Below, piece after piece: positions 48,312 to 56,906 of a DNA stretch of 64,000 nt. The first letter of the stretch is position 1, and each line of letters opens with the position of its first letter. Both the position numbers and the translations under genes were made by a program. Source of the DNA: Phycisphaeraceae bacterium (lineage in GTDB: Bacteria > Planctomycetota > Phycisphaerae > Phycisphaerales > Phycisphaeraceae). The notes under the pieces were generated by a model. That model was not told the origin of the DNA and ran no database searches. It saw nothing but the letters and a program-made list of their open reading frames with translations. The stretch is from positions 1-64,000 of the forward strand of contig JANQFR010000082.1 of the NCBI GenBank assembly GCA_028277745.1. The letters are read 5' to 3'.

Positions 48312-48689
48312 ATGGCTAACGGGCTTCTGTTAAAACAACCCATCACCGACGAGCAATGGCGCCATCGAATGGCATTAGTTGGGGCCATTATCAAGCAAAC
48401 ATTGACGCTTGACACTGCTTCTATCATTGCAGTTACTGCATTGGCCGGTGGATTTTTCGATGATCCAAAAACTCCATGGCTTCTTGGTTTAGCCGTAATC
48501 ACATTCATTGCGTCAATTTTCGCTTGCTATTTGGCTTTATTATTATCAATTGTGAACACCGATGAATCTTACGAAGACGATCTCAAAGACAACAAATTCC
48601 TAGCCTATCTGTTTGTCATCGGAATCAGTTGTTTCCCTGTCGGTCTTATTTTCTTAGCTATTTTTGTATGGATAAATACGGTCGGTTGA
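48312..48689 (+). CDS. Small three-span membrane protein in the TIR island
   Basis: A 125-aa protein with spans near SIIAVTALAGGFF, WLLGLAVITFIASIFACYLA and LFVIGISCFPVGLIFLAIFV, and an acidic loop (NTDESYEDDLKDNK) between the second and third. It shares the AT-rich composition of the TIR gene 125 bases upstream. The family is not recognised. In defence loci such small membrane proteins are often pore-forming effectors or anchors; that role is inference here. Confidence 0.7.
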   Translation: MANGLLLKQPITDEQWRHRMALVGAIIKQTLTLDTASIIAVTALAGGFFDDPKTPWLLGLAVITFIASIFACYLALLLSIVNTDESYEDDLKDNKFLAYLFVIGISCFPVGLIFLAIFVWINTVG

Positions 48690-48779
48690 TATGAACAATT
48701 TATAGCTAAGTTATAATTTCAGAAACACATCACTCGACAGATTTCCAGACACGCGGTGACGTAGAAAGCGACCTCTCTC

Positions 48780-49049
48780 ATGCTCCTCTTCCAAGACTTC
48801 TTCCTCGAGATCGTCAGGCAGGGTTTTTTCTCGATCGAGTTCGAGCCGCTGCGGGCGGCGTTGCGGCGGGCGAATGAATGGATCGACGAGACCGGGGCCG
48901 ACGTGGTCAACGTCGAGACCGTCGTGCTGCCCAACATCCATGACTACAACGAAGAGGGGACGCAGGACACGGCGTTGCGCGCCAGCGGCGAGACGTACAG
49001 CGAATGGCATCAGTTCATCCGCGTGTGGTACCGCCACGACACGCCGTGA
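48780..49049 (+). CDS. Hypothetical 89-aa protein
   Basis: Starts MLLFQDFFLEIVRQGFF and ends HQFIRVWYRHDTP. Composition is back to the GC-rich genome norm, with strong third-position GC, which supports real coding. No motif, signal peptide or span is seen. The upstream ribosome site is weak. Not recognised. Confidence 0.55.
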   Translation: MLLFQDFFLEIVRQGFFSIEFEPLRAALRRANEWIDETGADVVNVETVVLPNIHDYNEEGTQDTALRASGETYSEWHQFIRVWYRHDTP

Positions 49050-49076
49050 TGACGCGGGGGCCCGCCGGCGTTGCCA

Positions 49077-49130
49077 GCGGCTTTACAACGGACGAAACGG
49101 CGGTTGTAAAGCCGCGGGCAATGCCCGCGG
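49077..49130. repeat. Nested inverted repeats near the XRE gene
   Basis: GCGGCTTTACAAC (49077-49089) is the exact complement of 49103-49115. It overlaps a second palindrome CCGCGGGCA-A-TGCCCGCGG (49112-49130). It lies between convergent genes and is related to the GCCGC...GCGGCTTT repeat family. Confidence 0.65.
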
Positions 49131-49140
49131 GCGCAGCGGG

Positions 49141-49395
49141 TCAGGCACGGAGCTGGTTGAGGGCGCCGCCGGGATCGACGCCGCAGACGCGGCACCAGCG
49201 GATGAACTCGATCGGGTCGATCCGGCGTTCGCCGTGCTCGATCTTGTAGACCGTGCTGTGGGGTTTCTTGAGTTTCTTCGCCACGTCGCGCTGCGTAAGC
49301 CGGGCGGCCTCCCGCATCTCACGGAGGCGTTTGCACATCTGACGGTACGCCACGCTGTGCTGCGGCTTGGTTTTGGTGGTCGGCCTTGCACCCAT
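49141..49395 (-). CDS. XRE-family helix-turn-helix regulator
   Basis: 84 aa, almost entirely a DNA-binding domain: RLREMREAARLTQRDVAKKL, then KPHSTVYKIEHGERRIDPIE, the recognition helix and following turn of the Cro/C1 fold. No ligand domain. Small regulators of this type control prophage, toxin-antitoxin or restriction genes. The nearest candidates are the adjacent methyltransferase and the TIR island. Confidence 0.85.
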   Translation of the reverse strand: MGARPTTKTKPQHSVAYRQMCKRLREMREAARLTQRDVAKKLKKPHSTVYKIEHGERRIDPIEFIRWCRVCGVDPGGALNQLRA

Positions 49396-49524
49396 TTGAG
49401 GCGCAGGCTATGACGTTAGCGGCTTGCGCCCAGATGTAGGCCAAGTGACTACCCCCCGGAAGCGGCGGGCGGCGCGGCGAGCCCTTCCCGCGCCGTCCGC
49501 TTGCTTGGCCTTGCAATGGGAAGG

Positions 49525-49545
49525 CCCCGGGTCAGTGACCCGGGG
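49525..49545. repeat. 21-bp perfect palindrome upstream of the methyltransferase
   Basis: CCCCGGGTCA-G-TGACCCGGGG, 17 bases before the methyltransferase ATG. It could be an operator or leader hairpin, and it shares the CCCCGGG core with the stems at 118-137 and 6035-6053. Confidence 0.6.
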
Positions 49546-49562
49546 CGAAGTAGAATGTTGTC

Positions 49563-50204
49563 ATGCCGACCGACGAGAGTTTCTGGGACAAGATCGCCGA
49601 GCGCTACGACCAGACCTCACAGAACAAGGGCCCGAACTACGCGGCCCGGCTCGAGCGGGTGAAGGCGGTGTGCACGGATTCGGACAGCGTGCTGGACGTC
49701 GGCTGCGCGTCGGGCGAGATCACGCTGGACACCGCTCCGCACGTCGGCCGGATCCGCGGCATCGACCTGTCCGGCAAACAGATCGAGATGGCCAGCACCA
49801 AAGCCAAAGAGCGTAGCATCGACAACGCCAGCTTCGATCGGTTGAACGTGATGGACCCGAGCCTGCCCCCCGGGTCGTTCGACATCATCACCACCTACAG
49901 CGTATTTCACCTGGTCGAAGACGTCTCGGCGGTGATCCGCCGGATGAACGAGCTACTCGCGCCCGGCGGACACCTGATCAGCGAAACGCCTTGCCTGGGC
50001 GACCGGGGCTGGCACTTCGGGCCGCTCATCACGGTGATGAGGTGGATCGGCAAGGCGCCGCGGGTGGTTCATCGCCTCAAGGCGATGGATCTCGAAGCGA
50101 TGATCCGCGACACAGGCTTTGAGATCCTGGACAGCCAGGTTTACAACCCCAAGAGCCGACAACATTGCATCCTGGCGCGGAAGACAGGCGGATCGCCCGA
50201 CTGA
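49563..50204 (+). CDS. Class I SAM-dependent methyltransferase
   Basis: 213 aa. Motif I VLDVGCASGEITL binds SAM; IRGIDLSGKQIEMA is motif II; FDIITTYSVFHLVED is motif IV. The architecture matches UbiE/Coq5-like small-molecule methyltransferases. The C-terminus (FEILDSQVYNPKSRQHCILA) is typical of that group. No partner gene identifies the substrate. The methyltransferase is convergent with the glycan operon. Confidence 0.88.
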   Translation: MPTDESFWDKIAERYDQTSQNKGPNYAARLERVKAVCTDSDSVLDVGCASGEITLDTAPHVGRIRGIDLSGKQIEMASTKAKERSIDNASFDRLNVMDPSLPPGSFDIITTYSVFHLVEDVSAVIRRMNELLAPGGHLISETPCLGDRGWHFGPLITVMRWIGKAPRVVHRLKAMDLEAMIRDTGFEILDSQVYNPKSRQHCILARKTGGSPD

Positions 50205-50306
50205 GGATGAGCTGGGTGCGGGGTGTGGCTTGACGCCTCGCGCATCTCGAACGGGCTTCTCGCCGTCCGCCTGATCCGCCTTGAAGTGGAAGTGATGCCG
50301 GTGCGC

Positions 50307-50339
50307 TATAAAGCCGCCGATGGCATCGGCGGCTTTATA
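50307..50339. repeat. 33-bp perfect palindrome, CCGCCGATG variant
   Basis: TATAAAGCCGCCGATG-G-CATCGGCGGCTTTATA: 16-bp arms around one base. It lies between convergent genes, so it can act as a bidirectional terminator. It is the longest member of the dispersed family. Confidence 0.85.
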
Positions 50340-50438
50340 CACGATACACATCTCAACGAGGCTGGCGTTGTAACACCTACGCCCTAAACCGCATAACGAA
50401 TAGCTCATAACCCGTTGCGTCTCCGCAAAGGGACGGGC

Positions 50439-51779
50439 TTATCCGCACGATGACATGACCCACTGAGGCAACTCACCCATACGTTTGGCGAGGACGGCGA
50501 GGTTTTGCACGTGGAAGTCAGCCAGTGTGGTGTGGATTGTGTTATTGAACGGCGCAAGCCAGTGATCTTCGAGATGGCCGGGCCCGAAGTAGGCGCCGAG
50601 GATGGAGCCAGCGGTTGCCCCGTAGCTATCGGTATCGTTGCCTTGCATGACTTGTAAGCAGATGCCGTGGCCGACGTTCTTGGCAAAGCGCAGCGTATTC
50701 ACAAGGGTGGCGCTTTCCTGAAAAACCCTGCAATGGGAGTAAGCGCCATACTTGGCGTGGATGGCTTCGTAGGCTTCCATCCAGTCGTCGGCGTTCTTCA
50801 CGACCGCGATCGCTTCATAGATGACATCGGCGAAACGGCTGCGCTGTGGAATGTACTTAACCGCCGTCTCGACAATATCGATCGGATCGTCCGTGACCAT
50901 CGCGGTGGCGATCGCGGCGGCGGCGAACATCGTGCCGTAGATCCCGCTGCGCCGATGGGTCCAACTCGCATCACGCCAGGCGAGTTCAGCCGCGTGTTGC
51001 GGATTACCCGGGCAAGCGTAGCCGTAGGCGTCAGCGCGGATCATCGCGCCGCACAACTCATCGCCGGGATTAAGCGTGTTGCCCCATCGATCGAGGTTCT
51101 TGGTCGATTCGGTGAGCGTGTCTGCCGCGGCGCGGACCAGCAGTGTCCGTTCCGGACCCCAGGTCCAGCCAGGCGCCAACTGATGGAACCACTCATCTCG
51201 CAGATTGTCCTGGGTGAATGATGCGCCGTATTTTTCCAGCACGAGCATGCCCATCACGGTGTAGTTGATATCGTCGTCCGGGGCTACCCACGCGATGCGT
51301 TCGCGCACCGTTTGCGTCCAGCTCTCGTGGAGCTTGCGGAGCCCGCCTTCAGTCCGCACGCGTTCGCTGACATATCGGCTGATCGGCCATTCGCCGATGG
51401 TCTCGAAAGCGTCGCGCAGTTCCGCGAGCGTGGGGTTGATCTCCAGCGGCTTACCCAAAACGCAGCCGCAGACCGACCCCAGGAAAGCCGATTCGATCCG
51501 CGCCGCCGCATCCTTTTCTTCGATTGGCCGAATTACGCTGTCGTACCGGTCGGGCGCCATCTGCGCCACGATGCTATCCCAGTCATTCGGCTCGTCGTGC
51601 GGCCAATCGTCACGTAACGGCAGGGAGGTCAATCCGTCCGCGAAGGCGAGCAGTTCATCGATCCGATCGGGCACGCTTTCGAGTCGTTCGGCCAGCCCAT
51701 CGGTCGCGTGCCCCTGCTCGTTTTTCTCTTTGATGATTCGTACGATCATCTGTCTTATCTGGCTGGGTGTTTCCAGCAT
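50439..51779 (-). CDS. ADP-ribosylglycohydrolase family protein
   Basis: About 446 aa. Acidic metal-binding motifs are AWVAPDDDINYTVMGM and GNDTDSYGATAGSILGAYFG, which place it in the DraG/ARH superfamily. This superfamily hydrolyses N- or O-glycosidic ADP-ribose bonds, and some members act on other N-ribosides. The N-terminal 80 residues are extra. The start ATG shares a base with the stop of the upstream gene (TGATG), so they are coupled. Position at the end of a glycan operon suggests a sugar-linked substrate rather than protein ADP-ribosylation. Confidence 0.82.
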   Translation of the reverse strand: MLETPSQIRQMIVRIIKEKNEQGHATDGLAERLESVPDRIDELLAFADGLTSLPLRDDWPHDEPNDWDSIVAQMAPDRYDSVIRPIEEKDAAARIESAFLGSVCGCVLGKPLEINPTLAELRDAFETIGEWPISRYVSERVRTEGGLRKLHESWTQTVRERIAWVAPDDDINYTVMGMLVLEKYGASFTQDNLRDEWFHQLAPGWTWGPERTLLVRAAADTLTESTKNLDRWGNTLNPGDELCGAMIRADAYGYACPGNPQHAAELAWRDASWTHRRSGIYGTMFAAAAIATAMVTDDPIDIVETAVKYIPQRSRFADVIYEAIAVVKNADDWMEAYEAIHAKYGAYSHCRVFQESATLVNTLRFAKNVGHGICLQVMQGNDTDSYGATAGSILGAYFGPGHLEDHWLAPFNNTIHTTLADFHVQNLAVLAKRMGELPQWVMSSCG

Positions 51780-52837
51780 CAATCCAACTCCAGCAAATAA
51801 AGGAAAGCCTCGGCCGCATGCCAGGTATGCGGCGCCGCGATGCGTTCGGTCTCAAGCTCGGATGCGATTTCACGCATCCGCCAATACTCGGCCTGGCTGG
51901 CTTGAGCTTCCCATGTCAGAGGGGTTTTGGCGCCTAGCAGATGCATTGGCGGCGCGTCGCCGTAGAAGTGGGCTTCCGCCCAGGTCAGGTAGGGATAATT
52001 GACGCCGACATCACCTTCGAAACACCTTTCGCCAATGTGTTGATCCTTGTAATCCCACCAGAACAGCGACGAATACTTGTCCTCGATCGCCGGGATCTCG
52101 TAAGGATCGTCCAGCCCCAACGCACGCAGTCCAAACTTCATCCATTTGGTCTGGTAAACCGGGCGCTCGGCGAAATCGGTACGCCCCAGGAGGTGGCGGT
52201 CTTTTGGCCCGCCGACCTCGTACTGCCTTGAGGCCTTGAGAACGCGTTCGACGATCGGGTGCTTCGCCCCGCCATCGATCAGCGAGACGATGTACAACAA
52301 CTGCCCCAGATTGTCCGCCTCGCATTCGCCGGCGTTGTTGTTGTCGTAGACCTGATGGAGGCCGGCGATCCACGGCTCAACCAGGCCGAGGTTGCCTGTT
52401 TTTTCGAGCACCATCAACATCATCGCAGAGTCACGATACCACGGACGCGGGTATGCGTGAAGGTTCGGCACGGGTCCGAAAGGCATCAGGTTGACAAGGA
52501 TCTCAGCATGCAGAGCGCGCAGCCATGTTGCGTGCGGGTGTCCCTTGAACCGGGGGAGGCAGACGCCGGACGTTCCATATTCCTGGCAATTCCCGTCCTC
52601 CGACACACGCAGCCCACTCTCATCTTCGTGGATGCGGACCACTCCCGAATCAGTCTCCAGCGTGACTCTGTGTTCATGCGGCTCGATGCGTTCGCTGTGG
52701 GACTCCCACCGACGCAGCACAGCGCCGCTGGCGACATCTCGCAACAGGCCGTCTCTGTAGAGCAACTTGGGGCGCCGCGGCCCCATCCCAAATATGAGGA
52801 AAGGTTTAGAAGACAGCAAGGAGACTGGTTGATTCAT
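51779..52837 (-). CDS. Unrecognised protein, possible six-hairpin glycosidase
   Basis: About 352 aa, no signal peptide. The central AYPRPWYRDSAMMLMVLEKT and ECEADNLGQLLYIVSLIDGG resemble the helical-barrel substrate pockets of glucoamylase- and trehalase-like enzymes, where Trp-x-Arg-Asp contacts sugar. The first 110 residues look beta-rich. No catalytic pair can be assigned. It is translationally coupled to the ADP-ribosylglycohydrolase gene and follows the GH106-like gene by 213 bases, so a role in the same glycan pathway is inferred. Confidence 0.7.
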   Translation of the reverse strand: MNQPVSLLSSKPFLIFGMGPRRPKLLYRDGLLRDVASGAVLRRWESHSERIEPHEHRVTLETDSGVVRIHEDESGLRVSEDGNCQEYGTSGVCLPRFKGHPHATWLRALHAEILVNLMPFGPVPNLHAYPRPWYRDSAMMLMVLEKTGNLGLVEPWIAGLHQVYDNNNAGECEADNLGQLLYIVSLIDGGAKHPIVERVLKASRQYEVGGPKDRHLLGRTDFAERPVYQTKWMKFGLRALGLDDPYEIPAIEDKYSSLFWWDYKDQHIGERCFEGDVGVNYPYLTWAEAHFYGDAPPMHLLGAKTPLTWEAQASQAEYWRMREIASELETERIAAPHTWHAAEAFLYLLELD

Positions 52838-53050
52838 TGCGTTATCTGACCATAGGTTTAGCATCTTGCATCAGATAAGTAAAGTTTGGAAGGACGTGCG
52901 TCTGGTTCATCATACTTAGGCCGAACATGTCCAGGGTTGAAAACTAAGAAGATCACCTGGCGATCCGGCGAGGCGAGCAGATACCACCCGGCTAGTGAAT
53001 CAAGTGTCAAACACCGTGAGCAAGGCATACCTAGACCGTATAAGCGAAAC

Positions 53051-54958
53051 TCATAAAGCCCGCCCAGCGATAAAGAGCGCCAATTCTCCCGGTTCGAGTT
53101 TGACCTCCGCTTCCGGGCATACCAGCCGTTGCGTAACAGCCGTGGTTGCGAGGTCGATGCGAGTCAGTGTGTCGAATCCATCAACGCTGAGCCTAGAGCA
53201 GATCGGCACATCGCCCTCGTTGAACGTGAGAATCCAATGTGTATCGCCGTGGCGCAAGCGTCTCATCCGGAGCCACGGCTGTGGCGGATCCGCCGTCAGG
53301 CCGGGTGAGGCCACTTCCTGCAGGCGCGCCACAAAATGATCGTCCTCCTCGTTCTTCAGCAACCAACATCGATCTGGCGGCAACGTAGCCAAGGCGTCGA
53401 TGCTCGACGAATGAATCGAATCCGCGACGGCCACTGCCGCGCGGTAGTGCATGCCTGCGAGACGTATGCCGTTTCGATCTAATATGGCGTCTTCGTTGAG
53501 ATGGCGTTCTTCGAGATAGTGGAAATCGATCTGCGCTTCAAACAGGCGGCGGGCCGGCGCGACCGGCAGGTCGGCCGCGCCGCACACCAAGGCGACATCC
53601 ACAACGGGTGTGGCGTTGGCGTTGAGCCAACACAGGCGGTGACAGGCGGCGTGGAAGCGTCGCAGCGTGTCGGTCGTCCACCACGGACTATGGGGGCCAA
53701 GCTGGGGCGGGCATTCGTCGATCCGCGGGCCGCGGATGGAGTAGAAGTAGGCGTGCGGGATCAGGAGGTTACAACCACGAACGAGCAGCCAGTGGGCAAC
53801 AAACTGGTAAAGCGATAGAGGGATGTCATGGCCATAGGCGCCCATGAATTCATTGGCGTTGCGGGCGCGACCCAGATGAACGGCGGCGGAGGCGGCCGCC
53901 TTGGCCTGGGTCGATTCGACGCCGGTCACGGCGGGTTCACCCGGACAGATATCGCCTAGGATCACGTCCTGCCCAGGCCAGTGGAAGTGGCGCAGATGGC
54001 CGATCTCTTGCGGGGCGGCGGGGTGGCCGGTGAGGGCGACGCCGTGGGATGCGCACCAGTCATGCAACGGTTGGTAGTAGGTATGTTCCAAGCGGCGGTT
54101 GATGGCGTGTCGGTAGTTTCGGCGGTGCCGTTGTGCGTCGGGCTCATCATCGTGCCAGAGCGCTGAGAGATGGGGCGTGAAGTCGTAGCCCAGATAGTCG
54201 TTGACGTGTTCGAGGATGCCGGTCGTGCCGGGGCGGGCGTCATAAGGGTTGCCGCGCCCGAGGACCATAGGCTCGTCGGTGAACACCGCGACAATCGTCT
54301 TACCGAAGTGATCAGCGAAGGCGTCGAAGTAGCGTTGATAGCTGTGGCGGATGAAGCAGGCGACAGCGTCGGGATTGAGCAGATCGGCGGCGGGCGAGCG
54401 CGTCTCGGGCGTGTCGCGCGTCGGCCAGGGGTTGGGCGACCGAACGTTGTCATCGCCGGTGTAGTGCAGGCCGCGGATCCATGAATCGATCGGCTGATCA
54501 ACAATAGTGACGACCGAGCCATCAACGCACTGGCAGACGGCAACGCGGCAGCGCCCCTCGGGCAGGTTCTCGACGACGCCGTCATACCGCACGAGACCGC
54601 GACAGGCGTACGCCGGGTCTTCTGCAACGACGTGCCCCGACGCCGAGCCGGAAGGATACATGCCCTCATCGTAGAGAATCACATGCATGCCGCGGCGTTC
54701 AGCGTGCTCGATGGCGACCCGCATGAAATGCAACAACTTCGGTGACATCCATCCGCAGTCAGCGGGAAGGCCGACGCGGGGGTGCAGCACGAAACCGAAG
54801 ACCCCGTGATCGGCGAAGCCGTCGATCTGACGCGTAATCTCGCGTTCATCAAGCGTGTCGTTCCAGAACCAGAACGGCGTCAGCGAATAGGCCTTGGACG
54901 GATCGACGAAGCCATCGGGCAGGGCAGCCATCGGATTGCGCGGGCTGGCGTCGTGCAT
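53051..54958 (-). CDS. GH106-like glycoside hydrolase
   Basis: About 635 aa. PFWFWNDTLDEREITRQIDG, HPRVGLPADCGWMSPKLLHF and ILYDEGMYPSGSASGHVV are the N-terminal barrel signature of the family that includes GH106 alpha-L-rhamnosidases. VAVFTDEPMVLG carries a candidate catalytic acid. It is shorter than usual GH106 enzymes (about 1000 aa), lacking the beta-sandwich extensions. No signal peptide, so intracellular. A TTG at 54985 overlaps the upstream stop; ATG 54958 is the conservative start, and neither has a clear ribosome site. Likely substrate: a rhamnose- or uronate-containing oligosaccharide. Confidence 0.78.
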   Translation of the reverse strand: MHDASPRNPMAALPDGFVDPSKAYSLTPFWFWNDTLDEREITRQIDGFADHGVFGFVLHPRVGLPADCGWMSPKLLHFMRVAIEHAERRGMHVILYDEGMYPSGSASGHVVAEDPAYACRGLVRYDGVVENLPEGRCRVAVCQCVDGSVVTIVDQPIDSWIRGLHYTGDDNVRSPNPWPTRDTPETRSPAADLLNPDAVACFIRHSYQRYFDAFADHFGKTIVAVFTDEPMVLGRGNPYDARPGTTGILEHVNDYLGYDFTPHLSALWHDDEPDAQRHRRNYRHAINRRLEHTYYQPLHDWCASHGVALTGHPAAPQEIGHLRHFHWPGQDVILGDICPGEPAVTGVESTQAKAAASAAVHLGRARNANEFMGAYGHDIPLSLYQFVAHWLLVRGCNLLIPHAYFYSIRGPRIDECPPQLGPHSPWWTTDTLRRFHAACHRLCWLNANATPVVDVALVCGAADLPVAPARRLFEAQIDFHYLEERHLNEDAILDRNGIRLAGMHYRAAVAVADSIHSSSIDALATLPPDRCWLLKNEEDDHFVARLQEVASPGLTADPPQPWLRMRRLRHGDTHWILTFNEGDVPICSRLSVDGFDTLTRIDLATTAVTQRLVCPEAEVKLEPGELALFIAGRAL

Positions 54959-54981
54959 GAAGCGGTTGTGCGGCCCGCGTT

Positions 54982-56613
54982 TCAAACCGCGGCGTACTCT
55001 GCGATCTCCAAGACCTGCCCGGTTTCTTCGAGCATGGGCCGCAGCTTGCCGTAGTCCACATCCTGAACGGCCACACCATCAACGATCGCGCGGTTCGCCG
55101 CGCAGGCAGCACTCTCGCCGAGCACCATGAATACCGGCTCCATACGCGCTGAACCGTAAGCGATGTGCGATGCGCTGAAGCAAACCGGCACGATCAGGTT
55201 TTCACACTGCCCACGACGCGGAACGATCGCACGGTAACTGACGGGATAGGGATCGGTCGGCGGAACCTGAACGTCGCCCTCATTGAGCACGCTGGGGCTG
55301 CCATCAATCTCCGCCACAAACCGCGAGCAGTTGTGCGAGTCCATGTTGTAGCTGCCCATGCCTACCGAGTCTTGAGATCGGACCTTCCCGATGCAATCGT
55401 GCTCGGTGATGACGTGATCGGCGACCATCCGCCGGGCTTCGCGGGGATAGAGTTGGTGCGACCAGTGGCCGGTATCGACGAACTCGTCCTTGGACAACCC
55501 CCAGCGTTGGTAGATAACCCGCAACGCGTCCGGAACGCGCGGGTCATTCGCCATGAACCAATAGAGGCCTTTCTGGTAACGGACATGCTCCTGAAAAAGA
55601 CGTTCGCGGACAGCATAGTCGGCGGTGGGCCAGGCGTAATTAGCTCCGATGAAATCACTGCTACACGGGCCGTGATTATTGACATCGGCCTTGTGCAGGT
55701 TGTCGGGCGTACGCCGGTCGAGGACGTCAAACTTCTTGGGAGCCTGCTCGGGGACCTCAGACGGGTTGTGCGGCAGGATGGCGTTGTAGAAGCCCCAGGC
55801 ATCGCCGCGGAGCCAGCGGGCGGCCAGCTCATATTGCAGCGCGTCGTAGCCTTCCGGCTGTTCCCAGTCGATCCGCAAGGCCGGGTCATCGGTCAGGCAG
55901 ACGCGGAAGTTATAGGCCTGCACCTTGTGATCGGCCTGGCCCTGGTCACGGCGGAGGTCCCGGCTCTCAACGAACGGCAGCAGGCCCGAGGACGGGTCAC
56001 CCTCGATCACAAACGGGTCGACGCGGTGCGGCTCGAACTGATGCGTCTCTCGACATTGCACTCCGTTGAGTGTTTCGCCATAGGTCGCATTAGACTCGCG
56101 CCCGATGGCGTAGCTCACCCCGGCGGCGGCCATGAGATCACCCTCGTAGCTGCAGTCGATGAATTGCCTCGCCTTGACCGTTAAGCCGCCGAGCAGGGTG
56201 ATGGCGTTAATGCGTTGGCCGTCCATGCTGACGCGGTCGAGATAGGCGCGACGGCGGACGCCGAGGCCGACGTCGGCGACCATGCGTTCGATCCGCCGCG
56301 TCGCGTCGCTCGGCCAGAAGTGCCAGTTCTCGCCGCCCATGCCAACGTCGTCGCCGAGGTCTTTGTAGAAACGTCGAGCCATGCCGCCGATGACATGGCG
56401 TCGGCCGTAGTCCGTCCAACTCAGCCCACCGGTGGTCATGCCGCCCAGGTGTTGGCCCGGCTGGAGCAGAACAACACTCAGCCCCAAGCGGAGCGTTTTA
56501 ATGGCCGCGACAACGCCCGCCGCACTGCCGCCGTATACGCAGACGTCAACGTCGAGCAGTTCATCGGTGGTCTCGATCCAGGCCGGGTGGTAATAATGCA
56601 GATTCTGTGTCAT
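54982..56613 (-). CDS. FAD-dependent oxidoreductase
   Basis: 543 aa. The N-terminal dinucleotide-binding motif is VDVCVYGGSAAGVVAAIKTL, followed by PGQHLGGMTTGGLSWTDYG, characteristic of the FAD_oxidored family. ARQFIDCSYEGDLMAAAGVS and the C-terminal SARMEPVFMVLGESAACAAN complete the FAD site. Family members often sit with glycoside hydrolases in planctomycetes and oxidise sugar-related substrates, but reactions are mostly uncharacterised. No signal peptide. First gene of the leftward operon. Confidence 0.88.
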   Translation of the reverse strand: MTQNLHYYHPAWIETTDELLDVDVCVYGGSAAGVVAAIKTLRLGLSVVLLQPGQHLGGMTTGGLSWTDYGRRHVIGGMARRFYKDLGDDVGMGGENWHFWPSDATRRIERMVADVGLGVRRRAYLDRVSMDGQRINAITLLGGLTVKARQFIDCSYEGDLMAAAGVSYAIGRESNATYGETLNGVQCRETHQFEPHRVDPFVIEGDPSSGLLPFVESRDLRRDQGQADHKVQAYNFRVCLTDDPALRIDWEQPEGYDALQYELAARWLRGDAWGFYNAILPHNPSEVPEQAPKKFDVLDRRTPDNLHKADVNNHGPCSSDFIGANYAWPTADYAVRERLFQEHVRYQKGLYWFMANDPRVPDALRVIYQRWGLSKDEFVDTGHWSHQLYPREARRMVADHVITEHDCIGKVRSQDSVGMGSYNMDSHNCSRFVAEIDGSPSVLNEGDVQVPPTDPYPVSYRAIVPRRGQCENLIVPVCFSASHIAYGSARMEPVFMVLGESAACAANRAIVDGVAVQDVDYGKLRPMLEETGQVLEIAEYAAV

Positions 56614-56906
56614 CGTTAAGCCTTACTCATGCTTCGTTTACAGGGACCGTGCCGCCGGGTCAGCCGTCGGGAGGGCGGCCGCATGACTTTAATACCTCGT
56701 GCTCGGGCAGTACAAGGCTATTACGCCTTCAGCCGCCATGTTTTTATATACGAAAAATGACTTTTCATCTATAGCAACCCAAGCACGTCCCGGGCGAGGA
56801 TACTCTCGCGTGCTTGGACACGATTCAAAATGCCAGGATCAAAATCAGGCCAACCCGACCCGCGTCACCCGCCTGTCACTTTTCACACGCTACGGATGAA
56901 CTCAGC

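Noticed and set aside
49077..49115. 13-bp inverted repeat as insertion-sequence ends
   Set aside because: Only 13 bases separate the arms and no transposase is present; it fits the local hairpin family better.
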